Assembly (NCBI GenBank): GCA_964515755.1
Contig: CAZEVK010000016.1
Span: forward strand, 1-33,014
DNA from: JAGVLN01 sp964515755
Lineage (GTDB): Bacteria; Pseudomonadota; Alphaproteobacteria; Rickettsiales; JABSSG01
Direction: 5' to 3'
DNA length: 33,014 nt
Shown in pieces: positions 1-7,890 of this stretch. Numbering within the stretch: the stretch's first letter is position 1; each line of letters begins with the position of its first letter. The notes beneath the pieces are model-generated. The model was not told the origin of the DNA. It ran no database searches and saw only the letters and a program-made list of their open reading frames with translations. Position numbers and translations under genes: made by a program.

Positions 1-945
1 AAGCTTAACTACTTGCATCAAACTACGAACAGACTCTACAGACTTATCAAAAGCCGCTTTTTCTTCTGTACTAAGTTCTATCTCTATAATTTTTTCTACA
101 CCTTCTGCACCTATAACAACAGGCACACCAACGTATAAATCCTTTACTCCGTATTCACCATTTAAATACGCAGCACAAGGTAAAACTCTTTTTTGATCAA
201 GAAGATAAGACTGCGCCATAGAAATAGCCGAACTAGCAGGAGCATAAAATGCTGACCCTGTTTTGAGCAATTGCACAATTTCAGCTCCACCATCTCTAGT
301 TCTTTGAATAATAGCATCTAGTTTTTCTTTTGTTGTAACTCCTGTTTTAATGAGATCACCAATAGGAATACCACTAACTGCAGTGTATCTTGCTAAAGGA
401 ACCATGCTATCACCATGACCGCCTAAAACAAAAGAGGTGATATCATTTACAGAAACATTTAATTCTTGGCTTAAGAAATAACTAAACCTTGAAGAATCTA
501 ATACTCCAGCCATACCAATCACTTTGTTATGTGGCAAACCAGAAACTTCTTTCATGACCCAAACCATAACATCAAGTGGATTAGTTACAACTATCACAAA
601 AGCATTAGGCGCATATTTTTTTATATTTTCAGCAACTGTTTTAATAATTCCTGTATTAATTGCAACCAAATCATCTCTGCTCATGCCTGGTTTTCTAGGA
701 ATTCCTGCTGTAACAATAATAACATCTGAATTTTTGATATCTTCATAATTGCAAGTTCCAATTACAGAGCCATCAAATCCTTCAACAGCAGAACTTTGAG
801 AAATGTCCAAAGCTTTGCCTTGTGGCACGCCCTCAGCAACATCAAGTAAAACCACGTCTGCAAGTTTTTTTAAAGCTATAAGATGCGCAAGAGTACCGCC
901 AATATTACCAGCTCCTATTAAAGATATTTTCTTTCTATTAGGCAT
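1..945 (-). CDS. mdh: Malate dehydrogenase (LDH-like type), 3' end cut by window edge
   Basis: Catalyses NAD-dependent interconversion of malate and oxaloacetate in the TCA cycle. Reading the minus strand from the ATG at 945 gives an unbroken frame to base 1. The N-terminus has the Rossmann dinucleotide loop GAGNIGGTLAHL. The Arg-containing active-site loop GIPRKPGMSRDDL follows; Arg rather than Gln favours malate over lactate. Further on are TNPLDVMVW and the catalytic-His segment GGHGDSMVPLARYTA. 315 codons are visible, close to the usual family length of about 315-320, so only the last few residues and the stop are missing. A strong Shine-Dalgarno GGAGG lies 8 bases before the ATG. The gene follows rho on the same strand after a 63-base gap. 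Confidence 0.95.
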   Translation of the reverse strand, partial: MPNRKKISLIGAGNIGGTLAHLIALKKLADVVLLDVAEGVPQGKALDISQSSAVEGFDGSVIGTCNYEDIKNSDVIIVTAGIPRKPGMSRDDLVAINTGIIKTVAENIKKYAPNAFVIVVTNPLDVMVWVMKEVSGLPHNKVIGMAGVLDSSRFSYFLSQELNVSVNDITSFVLGGHGDSMVPLARYTAVSGIPIGDLIKTGVTTKEKLDAIIQRTRDGGAEIVQLLKTGSAFYAPASSAISMAQSYLLDQKRVLPCAAYLNGEYGVKDLYVGVPVVIGAEGVEKIIEIELSTEEKAAFDKSVESVRSLMQVVKL

Positions 946-1008
946 TAGTTATCCTCCTTAAAGATTAGCTCAACTAATTGATTCTATTGGTTTTTCTAAA
1001 AAATTCAA

Positions 1009-2325
1009 TTAGGAATTCATAGAATTAAAAAAATCATTGTTATTTTTGGTTTGCTTCAGCTTTTCAATCAAGAAGTCCATAGCATCAACTCCCCCCATAG
1101 GCATCAATATTCTTCTTAACATCCACAATTTAGACAACACACCTTTGTCGTAGAGCAAATCTTCTTTACGCGTTCCAGATTTAGTAACATCAATAGCAGG
1201 AAACACTCTCTTATCAGAAATTTTTCTATCTAAAATAATTTCTGAGTTACCGGTTCCTTTGAATTCTTCAAATATTACCTCATCCATTCTTGAACCAGTT
1301 TCAATTAATGCAGTAGCAATTATTGTGAGCGACCCTCCAAATTCTATATTTCTTGCTGCTCCAAAAAATCTTTTTGGTCTTTGTAGCGCATTTGAATCAA
1401 CCCCACCAGATAAAACCTTTCCTGAAGAAGGAACCACTGCATTATAAGCTCTTGCTAACCTGGTAATATTATCAAGCAAAATCACCACATCTTTTTTTTG
1501 CTCTACTAATCTTTTCGCCTTCTCTATAACCATCTCAGCAAGCTGTATATGTCTTGTTGCCGGCTCATCAAATGTTGAGCTCACTACTTCTCCTTTTACG
1601 GATCTGGTCATATCGGTTACTTCTTCCGGTCTTTCATCAATTAGCAACACTATGAGAACCACCTCTGGGTGATTTGCTGCAATGGAATGAGCTATATTTT
1701 GCATCAACATAGTCTTACCTGTTCTTGGCGGCGCAACAACTAACGCACGTTGACCTTTACCAAGAGGACAAATTAAATCAATGACTCTAGAGCTATAATC
1801 CTTACTATTACTTACTTCCAAATTTAGTCTTTCATTGGGATAGAGAGGGGTTAAATTATCAAAATTTACTCTATGTGCAATTTTATCAGGAGTATCGTTG
1901 TTAATTTCTGTAACCTTCAATAAAGCAAAATATCTCTCGCCTTGCTTTGGAGCCCTTATTTGTCCATTAACAGTATCACCAGTTCTTAAGCCAAACCTTC
2001 TAATTTGACTTGGAGAGACATAAATGTCATCTGGACCAGCCAAATAGTTAGCTTCTGGGGATCTTAAAAATCCAAAGCCGTCTCCTAAAACTTCTAACAC
2101 ACCTTCACCAACAATTGAGCCTCCTTGCTCTGCTAATTTCTTCAAAATAGAAAAAATTAGGTCTTGCTTAAGCATAGAGCTTGGATTTTCTACTCCATAG
2201 TTTTCAGCAATATCTTGAATCTCTTTTGGATTTTTCTTTTTTAACTCTCTTAGGTGAATAAAATTGCTGTTGTTAACAACAGCTTCTATTGGGCTATTAT
2301 CTTTAGTTTCTATTTGATCTGTCAT
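1009..2325 (-). CDS. rho: Transcription termination factor Rho
   Basis: Hexameric RNA-dependent ATPase/helicase that ends transcription at unstructured C-rich RNA. The 438 residues are slightly longer than E. coli Rho (419) because of a hydrophilic N-terminal extension of about 20 residues. Visible in order: the Rho N-terminal helical domain (about 25-70); the cold-shock-like primary RNA site around GDGFGFLRSPEANYL (81-95); the Walker A APPRTGKT (198-205); the Walker B stretch VVILLDNITRLARAYN; and the secondary-site Q and R loops (SGGVDSNALQRPKRFFGAAR, then GTGNSEI). The first Walker A variable position is Arg where E. coli has Lys. It is the first gene after a 182-base leader with its own promoter, and mdh follows it. 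The Shine-Dalgarno is weak (AAAGAT). Confidence 0.97.
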   Translation of the reverse strand: MTDQIETKDNSPIEAVVNNSNFIHLRELKKKNPKEIQDIAENYGVENPSSMLKQDLIFSILKKLAEQGGSIVGEGVLEVLGDGFGFLRSPEANYLAGPDDIYVSPSQIRRFGLRTGDTVNGQIRAPKQGERYFALLKVTEINNDTPDKIAHRVNFDNLTPLYPNERLNLEVSNSKDYSSRVIDLICPLGKGQRALVVAPPRTGKTMLMQNIAHSIAANHPEVVLIVLLIDERPEEVTDMTRSVKGEVVSSTFDEPATRHIQLAEMVIEKAKRLVEQKKDVVILLDNITRLARAYNAVVPSSGKVLSGGVDSNALQRPKRFFGAARNIEFGGSLTIIATALIETGSRMDEVIFEEFKGTGNSEIILDRKISDKRVFPAIDVTKSGTRKEDLLYDKGVLSKLWMLRRILMPMGGVDAMDFLIEKLKQTKNNNDFFNSMNS

Positions 2326-2339
2326 TTATAAATATATCT

Positions 2340-2445
2340 TTAGGTTAATATTGTTAGGATGGTTGAGGCAACAACATCTGTAAGCGTTTTTAGCATATCA
2401 TAATTTTGTCGATTTGAAAAAGAACGGACGAAAACCCCATTCTCT
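2340..2445 (-). promoter_or_regulatory. Structured leader upstream of rho with two tiny overlapping ORFs
   Basis: Between the predicted transcription start (about 2445) and rho there is a leader of about 120 bases. It can encode a 16-residue peptide (ATG at 2438-2440, stop 2390-2392) and an 18-residue peptide (ATG at 2394-2396, stop 2340-2342). The second start overlaps the first stop in ATGCTAA. A hairpin at 2358-2378 pairs GATG/CATC and GTTG/CAAC around a CCT loop, with a 2-base bulge. The RNA 3' part is C-rich for this genome. Rho is autoregulated in E. coli through a leader carrying a small peptide gene; equivalence here is inference. Confidence 0.35.
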
Positions 2446-2451
2446 GCTTAA

Positions 2452-2480
2452 AGATTAGCAAAACATATGAATGATGTCAA
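2452..2480 (-). promoter_or_regulatory. Sigma70-type promoter for rho
   Basis: On the minus strand TTGACA (2475-2480) is followed after exactly 17 bases by TAATCT (2452-2457). The -35 is perfect, the -10 is 4 of 6, and the spacing is ideal. It lies between the end of hemJ and rho, so rho can be transcribed independently of the heme genes. Confidence 0.6.
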
Positions 2481-2507
2481 CTAACTTTTTATGATCATTA
2501 ATCTTTA

Positions 2508-2951
2508 TCAACTCTCAAATGGCTTAACTACCACCAAAATCACTATAATTATGAAAAAAAGCACTGGCACTTCATTTACAATTTTAAAAAACTTAGCAGA
2601 TTTTTTATTTTGTCCTTTAGCAAAATCTTTTCGCCACTTTGCAAAAAGGCCATGAATTGCTAATAATACTACCACTGCCATCATCTTAATGTGAAACCAA
2701 ACGCCTAGTGAACGAAATCCATATATATCAGCTAGAAGTAATCCTAAAATCAAAGTAACAATCATTGCAGGATTAATGATAATTCGTAACAATCTTGATT
2801 CCATAATTTGAAAGGTTTTATCCTGCTCAGAGCCTGTTTTTACTGTTGCATGATATGCGTAAAGACGTGGCAAATAAAACATTCCCGCCATCCATGAAGT
2901 CATGGCAACAATATGAAATGCTTTGATCCATTCATAATAACTACTTAACAT
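2508..2951 (-). CDS. hemJ: HemJ, protoporphyrinogen IX oxidase
   Basis: Oxidises protoporphyrinogen IX to protoporphyrin IX, the penultimate step of heme synthesis, at the inner membrane. The 147 residues match the short HemJ (formerly UPF0093) family. Four hydrophobic segments are visible. The N-terminal segment WIKAFHIVAMTSWMAGMFYL carries the conserved His expected to bind heme, followed by PRLYAYH. A second conserved His occurs in VWFHIKM. The start overlaps the end of hemH by 11 bases, so the gene is translationally coupled last in hemE-hemH-hemJ. This enzyme replaces HemG/HemY in most alphaproteobacteria. Confidence 0.9.
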   Translation of the reverse strand: MLSSYYEWIKAFHIVAMTSWMAGMFYLPRLYAYHATVKTGSEQDKTFQIMESRLLRIIINPAMIVTLILGLLLADIYGFRSLGVWFHIKMMAVVVLLAIHGLFAKWRKDFAKGQNKKSAKFFKIVNEVPVLFFIIIVILVVVKPFES

Positions 2952-3999
2952 CTAAACTCTCCTTATAATTATTTATACATCCACAAAACTGTTTTGGACA
3001 AACTCTTTTTAGATTGCTTGAAATAACAGCATTTTCATCCTTAACCTTAAGATTGGATAATTTTAAACTTATTTGAGTTAGGGATTCAATAAATACTTCG
3101 TCTATCCCTAACGCTTCGGTTCGATAATATCCTTTCAGGCCTATTTTATCAGCTAGTTCTTTATATTGTATGTCGAGCTCATACAGCGTTTCTGAATGTT
3201 CAGAAACAAACGCTATAGGAACAATAATCACAGCAAATCCCTCTTCTGCAGCTTTCTTAATCTCGGTCTCTGTGGTTGGTTCAAGCCACTTCATTGGTCC
3301 AACTTTGCTTTGATAACAAATAATATGATCGATAGATAGCTTTTTCATTATTGCTTCAACCGTTTTTTCTACTTGCCATTGATATGGATCGCCTTTATCT
3401 ATAACAGATTTTGGTAATCCATGTGCAGAGAATAAAATTCGAAATTTTTCATGCTTGTTTTTTATATGGTCATATAAAGAAATTATCTTAGCTAAGTGAG
3501 CTTTTATAAAATTACTTTCATTATAATAACAACAAACAGACTTAACCTGGATGTCTTTTATTTGATTCTTAAAATCATCGACTGAAGATTTGGTAGTGGT
3601 AGTAGAAAATTGAGGATATAGAGGTAAAAGTAAAACTTCGTCTGCACCAAATTTTTTTATTTCCTCAACAACTTCATGGCTAAATGGATGCCAATATCTC
3701 ATTGAAACAAAAACTTTAAATTTAACTTTTTTTTGAGCTATTTTTAGTGACTTTTCTAAAGCTTCTGCCTGTAATTTTGTTAACTTCAATAATGGAGAAC
3801 TACCACCAATATTACTATAAATATCTCTGGTTTTTCTAAATCTTGTTGAAGAAATAATTTTAGCAATTATCCATCTAAAAGGATTTGGCAAATCAATTAT
3901 CGCCTTATCATTAAAGAGGTTAAATAAAAATCCCTTAACTCCTTCTAAGCTATCTGGTCCGCCTAAATTAAGTAAAACTACTGCTATTTTTTTCATCAA
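2941..3999 (-). CDS. hemH: Ferrochelatase
   Basis: Inserts ferrous iron into protoporphyrin IX, the last step of heme synthesis. The 352 residues begin with AVVLLNLGGPDSLEGVKGFL. They contain the catalytic-His motif FSAHGLP, the porphyrin-binding stretch YQSKVGPMKWLEP, and the acidic FVSEHSETLYELDIQY. The C-terminus carries a cysteine group, CPKQFCGC, with another Cys in HIICYQ. Some bacterial and animal ferrochelatases use four such cysteines to bind a [2Fe-2S] cluster; that assignment is inference here. The gene overlaps hemE by 4 bases and hemJ by 11, a tight heme operon that places the last three enzymes of the pathway together with uroporphyrinogen decarboxylase. Confidence 0.96.
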   Translation of the reverse strand: MMKKIAVVLLNLGGPDSLEGVKGFLFNLFNDKAIIDLPNPFRWIIAKIISSTRFRKTRDIYSNIGGSSPLLKLTKLQAEALEKSLKIAQKKVKFKVFVSMRYWHPFSHEVVEEIKKFGADEVLLLPLYPQFSTTTTKSSVDDFKNQIKDIQVKSVCCYYNESNFIKAHLAKIISLYDHIKNKHEKFRILFSAHGLPKSVIDKGDPYQWQVEKTVEAIMKKLSIDHIICYQSKVGPMKWLEPTTETEIKKAAEEGFAVIIVPIAFVSEHSETLYELDIQYKELADKIGLKGYYRTEALGIDEVFIESLTQISLKLSNLKVKDENAVISSNLKRVCPKQFCGCINNYKESLDVK

Positions 4000-5018
4000 T
4001 TTCTTCTAACAGTGTCTACTAAAAATTGTACATTTTCAAGAGGAGTATTAGGCAATATACCATGACCTAAATTAAAAATAAAAGGCTTTTTAAAACCTTT
4101 TTTTATTTTCATTATTTGTTCATGCAAAACTTCTTGATTGCTTGAAAGTAAATAAATCGGATCTAAATTACCTTGAATAATTTTTGTTTTTTGTAAGTTA
4201 TTTGCTATATAGTCCACAGTAGCATATTGATCTACGCTCACAACATCTACTTTTGTGAGCTTCGCATATTCTTCATATAAAAATCCTGCTCCTCTAGAAA
4301 AACCTATTATAGGAACATCAGGAAATTCATTTTTTACAATAGCAACTATTTTGGCAGTTGGCTCTATAGACCATTTTTTGAATTCTGCTTCGTTTAAAAC
4401 TCCTGCCCATGAGTCAAAAAGCTGGATAATATCAGCACCAGCACGAATTTGCATAATAAGATGACTTGCCACGGCACTGATTAATTTGTCTATTAAAATA
4501 TTAAATGATTTTGTGTTATTAAGCGCAAATTCTTTACTGACAGAAAAATTTTTACTACTTCCTCCTTCTAACATGTAAGATGCTAAAGTCCAAGGTGCTC
4601 CCGCAAACCCTATGAGAGCTTTCTCTGAAGAAAGTTTTTTTCTAACCATAGAAATAGCTTCATATACAGACTCCAGCTTACCCACTAAGTTAAAATCATT
4701 TAGCTTTTCTATGTCTTCAATAGTTTCTAGCTTGTTTAAAGTTGGTCCAATCTTATCTTCAAATTGTAAATCCATTCCCAGTGCTTGTGGAACTAGTAAA
4801 ATATCAGAAAAAATTATTGCTGCATCAAAATCGAAACGTTCGATTGGCTGCATAGTTATTTTAGCAGCTAGTTCAGAGTTATAACACATGTTAAGGAAAG
4901 AACCGGCATTAGAACGCATTTTTCTATATTCAGGGAGGTACCTTCCTGCTTGTCTCATTAGCCATATGGGAGTGTAGTTATCCAGATTTTTTTTTATAAC
5001 TTCTATTAATTTTTTCAT
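3996..5018 (-). CDS. hemE: Uroporphyrinogen decarboxylase
   Basis: Converts uroporphyrinogen III to coproporphyrinogen III by four decarboxylations in the cytoplasm. The 340 residues are normal for the family. The signature TPIWLMRQAGRYLPEYR lies at residues 16-32 and includes the substrate-binding Arg residues. FDAAIIFSDILLVPQALG carries the catalytic Asp. IIQLFDSWAG and the C-terminal FNLGHGILPNTP with the conserved His are also present. It is the first gene of the leftward heme operon, and its start is next to the replication origin. This hemE-oriC adjacency is described for Caulobacter and Rickettsia. Confidence 0.97.
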   Translation of the reverse strand: MKKLIEVIKKNLDNYTPIWLMRQAGRYLPEYRKMRSNAGSFLNMCYNSELAAKITMQPIERFDFDAAIIFSDILLVPQALGMDLQFEDKIGPTLNKLETIEDIEKLNDFNLVGKLESVYEAISMVRKKLSSEKALIGFAGAPWTLASYMLEGGSSKNFSVSKEFALNNTKSFNILIDKLISAVASHLIMQIRAGADIIQLFDSWAGVLNEAEFKKWSIEPTAKIVAIVKNEFPDVPIIGFSRGAGFLYEEYAKLTKVDVVSVDQYATVDYIANNLQKTKIIQGNLDPIYLLSSNQEVLHEQIMKIKKGFKKPFIFNLGHGILPNTPLENVQFLVDTVRRN

Positions 5019-5071
5019 TATATTTTCTTAACTTTTGTTTTAGTAGAGATCAATATATTGTGAATTAAAAA

Positions 5072-5092
5072 TTATCCACAATGTCATCCACA
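5072..5092 (+). promoter_or_regulatory. DnaA boxes 1 (consensus) and 1b (near match)
   Basis: TTATCCACA at 5072-5080 matches the DnaA consensus exactly. TCATCCACA at 5084-5092 differs at one base. They are direct repeats with start points 12 bases apart, about one helical turn. Confidence 0.8.
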
Positions 5093-5156
5093 TATTAAAA
5101 TATATATAATAATAGAAATTGCTAGAGAAACTAGCTATATTAAATATCAATTAGTA

Positions 5157-5165
5157 TTATCCACA
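5157..5165 (+). promoter_or_regulatory. DnaA box 2
   Basis: TTATCCACA, an exact consensus match. Just before it, TTAA-N7-TTAG (5140-5154) is a 7-of-8 match to the CtrA recognition pattern TTAA-N7-TTAA. Chance matches to that pattern are common in such AT-rich DNA. Confidence 0.8.
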
Positions 5166-5248
5166 ATTATATAAAAGTTATTTTTAACATGTTAGTAGTT
5201 TGTTATAAAAAAAGTGATTAAATCAACCTTTAAGAATAACTATACTTT

Positions 5249-5261
5249 AATCAACAAATTA
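5249..5261 (+). promoter_or_regulatory. IHF-type binding site in oriC
   Basis: AATCAACAAATTA fits WATCAANNNNTTR at every fixed position and overlaps the first three bases of the next DnaA box. By rough estimate one such match would arise by chance in about one of twenty regions of this size and composition, so it is suggestive only. Confidence 0.45.
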
Positions 5262-5278
5262 TCCACAGGTTATTCACA
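5259..5278 (+). promoter_or_regulatory. DnaA boxes 3 and 4, directly upstream of ppsR
   Basis: TTATCCACA (5259-5267) and TTATTCACA (5270-5278) are exact consensus boxes in tandem, separated by 2 bases. They end 8 bases before the ppsR start codon, so DnaA bound here could also affect ppsR expression. Confidence 0.85.
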
Positions 5279-5286
5279 AACTTATT

Positions 5287-6105
5287 ATGAAAAAAATATT
5301 TCTTCATTTAATATCAGACTCGACTGGAGAAACACTATCTTCAATAGCTAAAGCAGCTTTTGCTCAATTTGATCAAGTACAGATAAAAGAATATATTTGG
5401 TCTTTGGTAAGAACTCAAGGGCAGTTGGTAAAAGTTATATCAATTATAAGAAAAAAACCCGGTATAGTAATGTATACATTAACTGATACAAGCTTAATAG
5501 AGATTTTGAATGAAGAATGTAATGCATTGCACATACCTTGCATGGCAGTTTTAGATAGTATAGTTAGTAGTTTATCAAAAATCCTAGAAATTAATCCTAA
5601 TCCAAAACCTGGTAAACAGCATGTTATTGATGATGAATATTTTAGAAAAATAGAAGCGATGAATTTTTCTATTATTCATGATGACGGTCAGCATGTTGAA
5701 AATCTTGGAGAAGCAGAAATTATATTAGTTGGTCCATCAAGAACCTCCAAAACACCAACATCTATGTATCTTGCACATAGAGGGTTTAAAACAGCCAATG
5801 TTCCATATGTTTCTGGATGTATGTTGCCAGATATTTTATTTAAAGTAAAAAAACCACTAATAGTCGGAATGTCCATAATGCCTGCTCGGTTAGTAGAGAT
5901 AAGGAAGAATAGACTTATAAGCATCAGCGACCATAAAAACATAGAGTATATTGACCAAGAAAAAGTAGCTAGTGAAATGCAAGAGGCTAAAAAGATTTTT
6001 ATTTCTAATCATTGGCCTGTTATTGACATTACTAGAAGGTCAGTAGAAGAGATTTCTGCAACAATAGTACAACTATATCAAGAAAGAAAAAGATCGCTTA
6101 AATAA
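5287..6105 (+). CDS. ppsR: Bifunctional kinase/pyrophosphorylase regulating PEP synthase or pyruvate phosphate dikinase
   Basis: Member of the PSRP (DUF299/Kinase-PPPase) family. These proteins switch PEP synthase or pyruvate phosphate dikinase off by ADP-dependent phosphorylation of a Thr, and on by phosphate-dependent removal. The 272 residues are full length. The N-terminal FLHLISDSTGETLSSIAKA is the typical family opening. The nucleotide-binding loop GPSRTSKTPTSMYLA lies at 149-163. In Rickettsiales the likely target is PPDK, but no target gene is present here. It is the first rightward gene beside the origin and sits 1 base upstream of coaE. The spacer before the start is occupied by DnaA boxes, and no good Shine-Dalgarno is visible. 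Confidence 0.92.
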   Translation: MKKIFLHLISDSTGETLSSIAKAAFAQFDQVQIKEYIWSLVRTQGQLVKVISIIRKKPGIVMYTLTDTSLIEILNEECNALHIPCMAVLDSIVSSLSKILEINPNPKPGKQHVIDDEYFRKIEAMNFSIIHDDGQHVENLGEAEIILVGPSRTSKTPTSMYLAHRGFKTANVPYVSGCMLPDILFKVKKPLIVGMSIMPARLVEIRKNRLISISDHKNIEYIDQEKVASEMQEAKKIFISNHWPVIDITRRSVEEISATIVQLYQERKRSLK

Positions 6106-6106
6106 T

Positions 6107-6688
6107 ATGATTAAAATTGCTTTAACAGGATCAATTGCAACTGGCAAAAGTTACGTACTTAAAATTTTCAGTGAATTTTCAATTCCAGTGTTTAGTTTTG
6201 ATGATGAGGTTGCAAGACTTCTAAAAGAAGATAAAAAAGTTCTAGTTTTAGTGGAAGCATTTTTTCCAGAAGTTGTTGATGGTGGAGTGATAAACAGAAA
6301 GAGCTTATCTGATTTAGCTTTTTCTAAAAAAGAAGTTTTAAATGAACTAGAAAATATTCTTTACCCTAGATTATTAGAGGAATATGAGTTGTTTTTAAGA
6401 AAATCATACGCAAAAAATACAGCTGTTATAGTTGTGGAAGTGCCCTTACTTTTCGAAAAACAGTTAGAAAGCAAATTTGATAAAATAGTTTTAACTACTT
6501 GTTCTGAATCAGATCGTATTGAAAGAGCATTAAAGCGACAAGGCATGACAATAAAAAAATTAAATGCTATACTAAAAAATCAAATGGCTGACTCAAAGAA
6601 AGAAAAACTTGTGGATTTTGTAGTTTCCACTAGCGATAAATTGGGTAATATTAAAAGGCAGGTTTTAAAAATAATAAAGAGCTTATGA
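6107..6688 (+). CDS. coaE: Dephospho-CoA kinase
   Basis: Phosphorylates dephospho-CoA to coenzyme A using ATP, the last step of CoA synthesis. The 193 residues are the usual length. The P-loop GSIATGKS lies at 8-15, and the CoaE hallmark FSFDDEVARLL follows. VVEVPLLFEKQLESKFD is the conserved lid/Walker-B-like region, and ERALKRQGM is the family's Arg-rich segment. It begins 1 base after the ppsR stop and ends 1 base before dnaQ, so these three genes form a compact unit. The coaE-dnaQ pair beside the origin is familiar from other alphaproteobacteria. Confidence 0.94.
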   Translation: MIKIALTGSIATGKSYVLKIFSEFSIPVFSFDDEVARLLKEDKKVLVLVEAFFPEVVDGGVINRKSLSDLAFSKKEVLNELENILYPRLLEEYELFLRKSYAKNTAVIVVEVPLLFEKQLESKFDKIVLTTCSESDRIERALKRQGMTIKKLNAILKNQMADSKKEKLVDFVVSTSDKLGNIKRQVLKIIKSL

Positions 6689-6689
6689 A

Positions 6690-7364
6690 ATGAGAGAAAT
6701 AATACTAGATACTGAAACAACTGGTTTAAATCCAGCTGCAGGTCATAGAGTAATAGAAATTGGTTGTGTAGAGGTTTTTAATAAAATTAAAACTGGCAAA
6801 GTTTTACATTTTCATCTTAATCCTGAAAGAGATGTTCCCGATGAGGCTTTTAAAATACATGGCCTTTCTACAGATTTTCTTAAAGACAAGCCGTTATTTA
6901 AAGATATCGCGGATGAGTTTTTAGAATTTATCTCTGATAGCATGTTAGTTATTCACAACGCTCCTTTTGATATTAAATTTCTAAATACGGAGCTTAAGAA
7001 TATTAATTATGATCTAATAATGATGGATAGGGTCATAGATACCCTTATAATATCAAGAAAAAAATTTCCTGGAGCGCAAGTTAGTTTAGATGCTCTATGT
7101 AAAAGATTTAAAATCAGTAATGCACACAGAACAAAACATGGAGCTCTTTTAGACTCAGATCTGCTTTATGAAGTATATATAGCTCTTACAGAGGGTATTC
7201 AGTCAGAGCTTAAATTGCATAATAACGTACAAATGGCAACGCACAGCAAACAAGAGAGAATCTCTATCCCACACAGATCTTTTCCAGCTTCAGAGCTTGA
7301 GCTAGCTAGACACAAAGAATTTCTTAAAAAGATCAAATCCTCTTTGTGGGAGTCAATTAATTAG
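6690..7364 (+). CDS. dnaQ: DNA polymerase III epsilon subunit, 3'-5' proofreading exonuclease
   Basis: Proofreading subunit of the replicative polymerase. The DEDDh exonuclease motifs are all present: Exo I ILDTETTGLNP (Asp and Glu, residues 5-15), Exo II HNAPFDIKFLN, and Exo III HRTKHGALLDSDLLYEVY with the catalytic His and Asp. The 224 residues match the family. After the exonuclease domain a tail of about 45 residues is the likely contact to the polymerase alpha subunit. The last 8 bases overlap convergently with the end of secB. It starts 1 base after coaE. Confidence 0.94.
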   Translation: MREIILDTETTGLNPAAGHRVIEIGCVEVFNKIKTGKVLHFHLNPERDVPDEAFKIHGLSTDFLKDKPLFKDIADEFLEFISDSMLVIHNAPFDIKFLNTELKNINYDLIMMDRVIDTLIISRKKFPGAQVSLDALCKRFKISNAHRTKHGALLDSDLLYEVYIALTEGIQSELKLHNNVQMATHSKQERISIPHRSFPASELELARHKEFLKKIKSSLWESIN

Positions 7365-7821
7365 CTGTTGTCTGATTTTTTTGTTGGGCATATAGACTTG
7401 CAAAATCTATAGGATTTATCATTAAAGGTTGGAATCCACCATCTCTAGTAACATCAGCAATAACTCTGCGTGCGAAAGGAAATATTAGGCTAGGACAATA
7501 TATTAACAAGATTTGTTCTTTTTGAGCTTCATCAGGTATATTTGTCAGAGAAAACATGCCGGAATATAATAATTCAACAACAAATAAATTGTCATCTTCG
7601 TTACTTGCTTTTGCGTTGATTTTTAAAGTTACCTCATAATCATTTTCTGTAGCTTTCTGAACATTAATGTCTACGGAGAGATCAATTTTTGGTGCGTTTT
7701 TAATATTTACCAAAGAAAGCGGAGATTTAGGACTTTCAAAAGAAAGGTCTTTAACATACTGAGCATTAATGATTACTTGCGGCTGTGCTGTTGTTTCAGG
7801 TGTTGTTTTTTTATTGGTCAT
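7357..7821 (-). CDS. secB: Protein-export chaperone SecB
   Basis: Tetrameric cytoplasmic chaperone that keeps preproteins unfolded and delivers them to SecA. The 154 residues include VIINAQYVKDLSFESPKSP near the N-terminus and the central beta strands NYEV-like DYEVTLKINAKA. They also include the hallmark YCPSLIFPFARRVIADVTRDGG... FQPLMINPIDFASLY region. The flexible N-terminal tail (residues 1-15) is rich in Thr, Lys and Gln. SecB is typical of proteobacteria. It is transcribed alone, converges on dnaQ with an 8-base overlap, and diverges from ftsA; the intergenic space holds a good promoter for it. Confidence 0.95.
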   Translation of the reverse strand: MTNKKTTPETTAQPQVIINAQYVKDLSFESPKSPLSLVNIKNAPKIDLSVDINVQKATENDYEVTLKINAKASNEDDNLFVVELLYSGMFSLTNIPDEAQKEQILLIYCPSLIFPFARRVIADVTRDGGFQPLMINPIDFASLYAQQKNQTTAN

Positions 7822-7860
7822 TTCTCTTTTCTCTCTATAAAAATTTAATAATATTTTATG

Positions 7861-7890
7861 ATATTACTATCATATATGTTGTCAGGTCAA
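7861..7890 (-). promoter_or_regulatory. Sigma70-type promoter for secB
   Basis: On the minus strand TTGACC (7885-7890), 18 bases, then TAATAT (7861-7866). Start of transcription would be near 7854, about 33 bases ahead of the secB ATG. Confidence 0.5.

Larger units (their letters stand above)
5019..5286. other. Probable chromosomal replication origin (oriC)
   Basis: This 268-base non-coding stretch between divergent hemE and ppsR holds four DnaA boxes matching TTATNCACA, all in the same orientation, plus two near matches (5084-5092 and, reversed, 5059-5067). An IHF-type site overlaps the third consensus box. The block at 5095-5160 is almost pure A/T and could be the unwinding element; it contains a small perfect hairpin, GCTAG-AGAAA-CTAGC (5121-5135). 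Gene direction flips exactly here: everything left of it in the window is leftward, and most of what lies right of it is rightward. Alphaproteobacterial origins next to hemE are established knowledge; function here is inferred. Confidence 0.85.

Noticed and set aside
974..1012. Inverted repeat CTAATTGA / TCAATTAG spanning the rho stop, considered as a terminator
   Set aside because: The loop is 23 bases, the stem is AT-rich and no T-run follows on the minus strand, so intrinsic termination is not supported.
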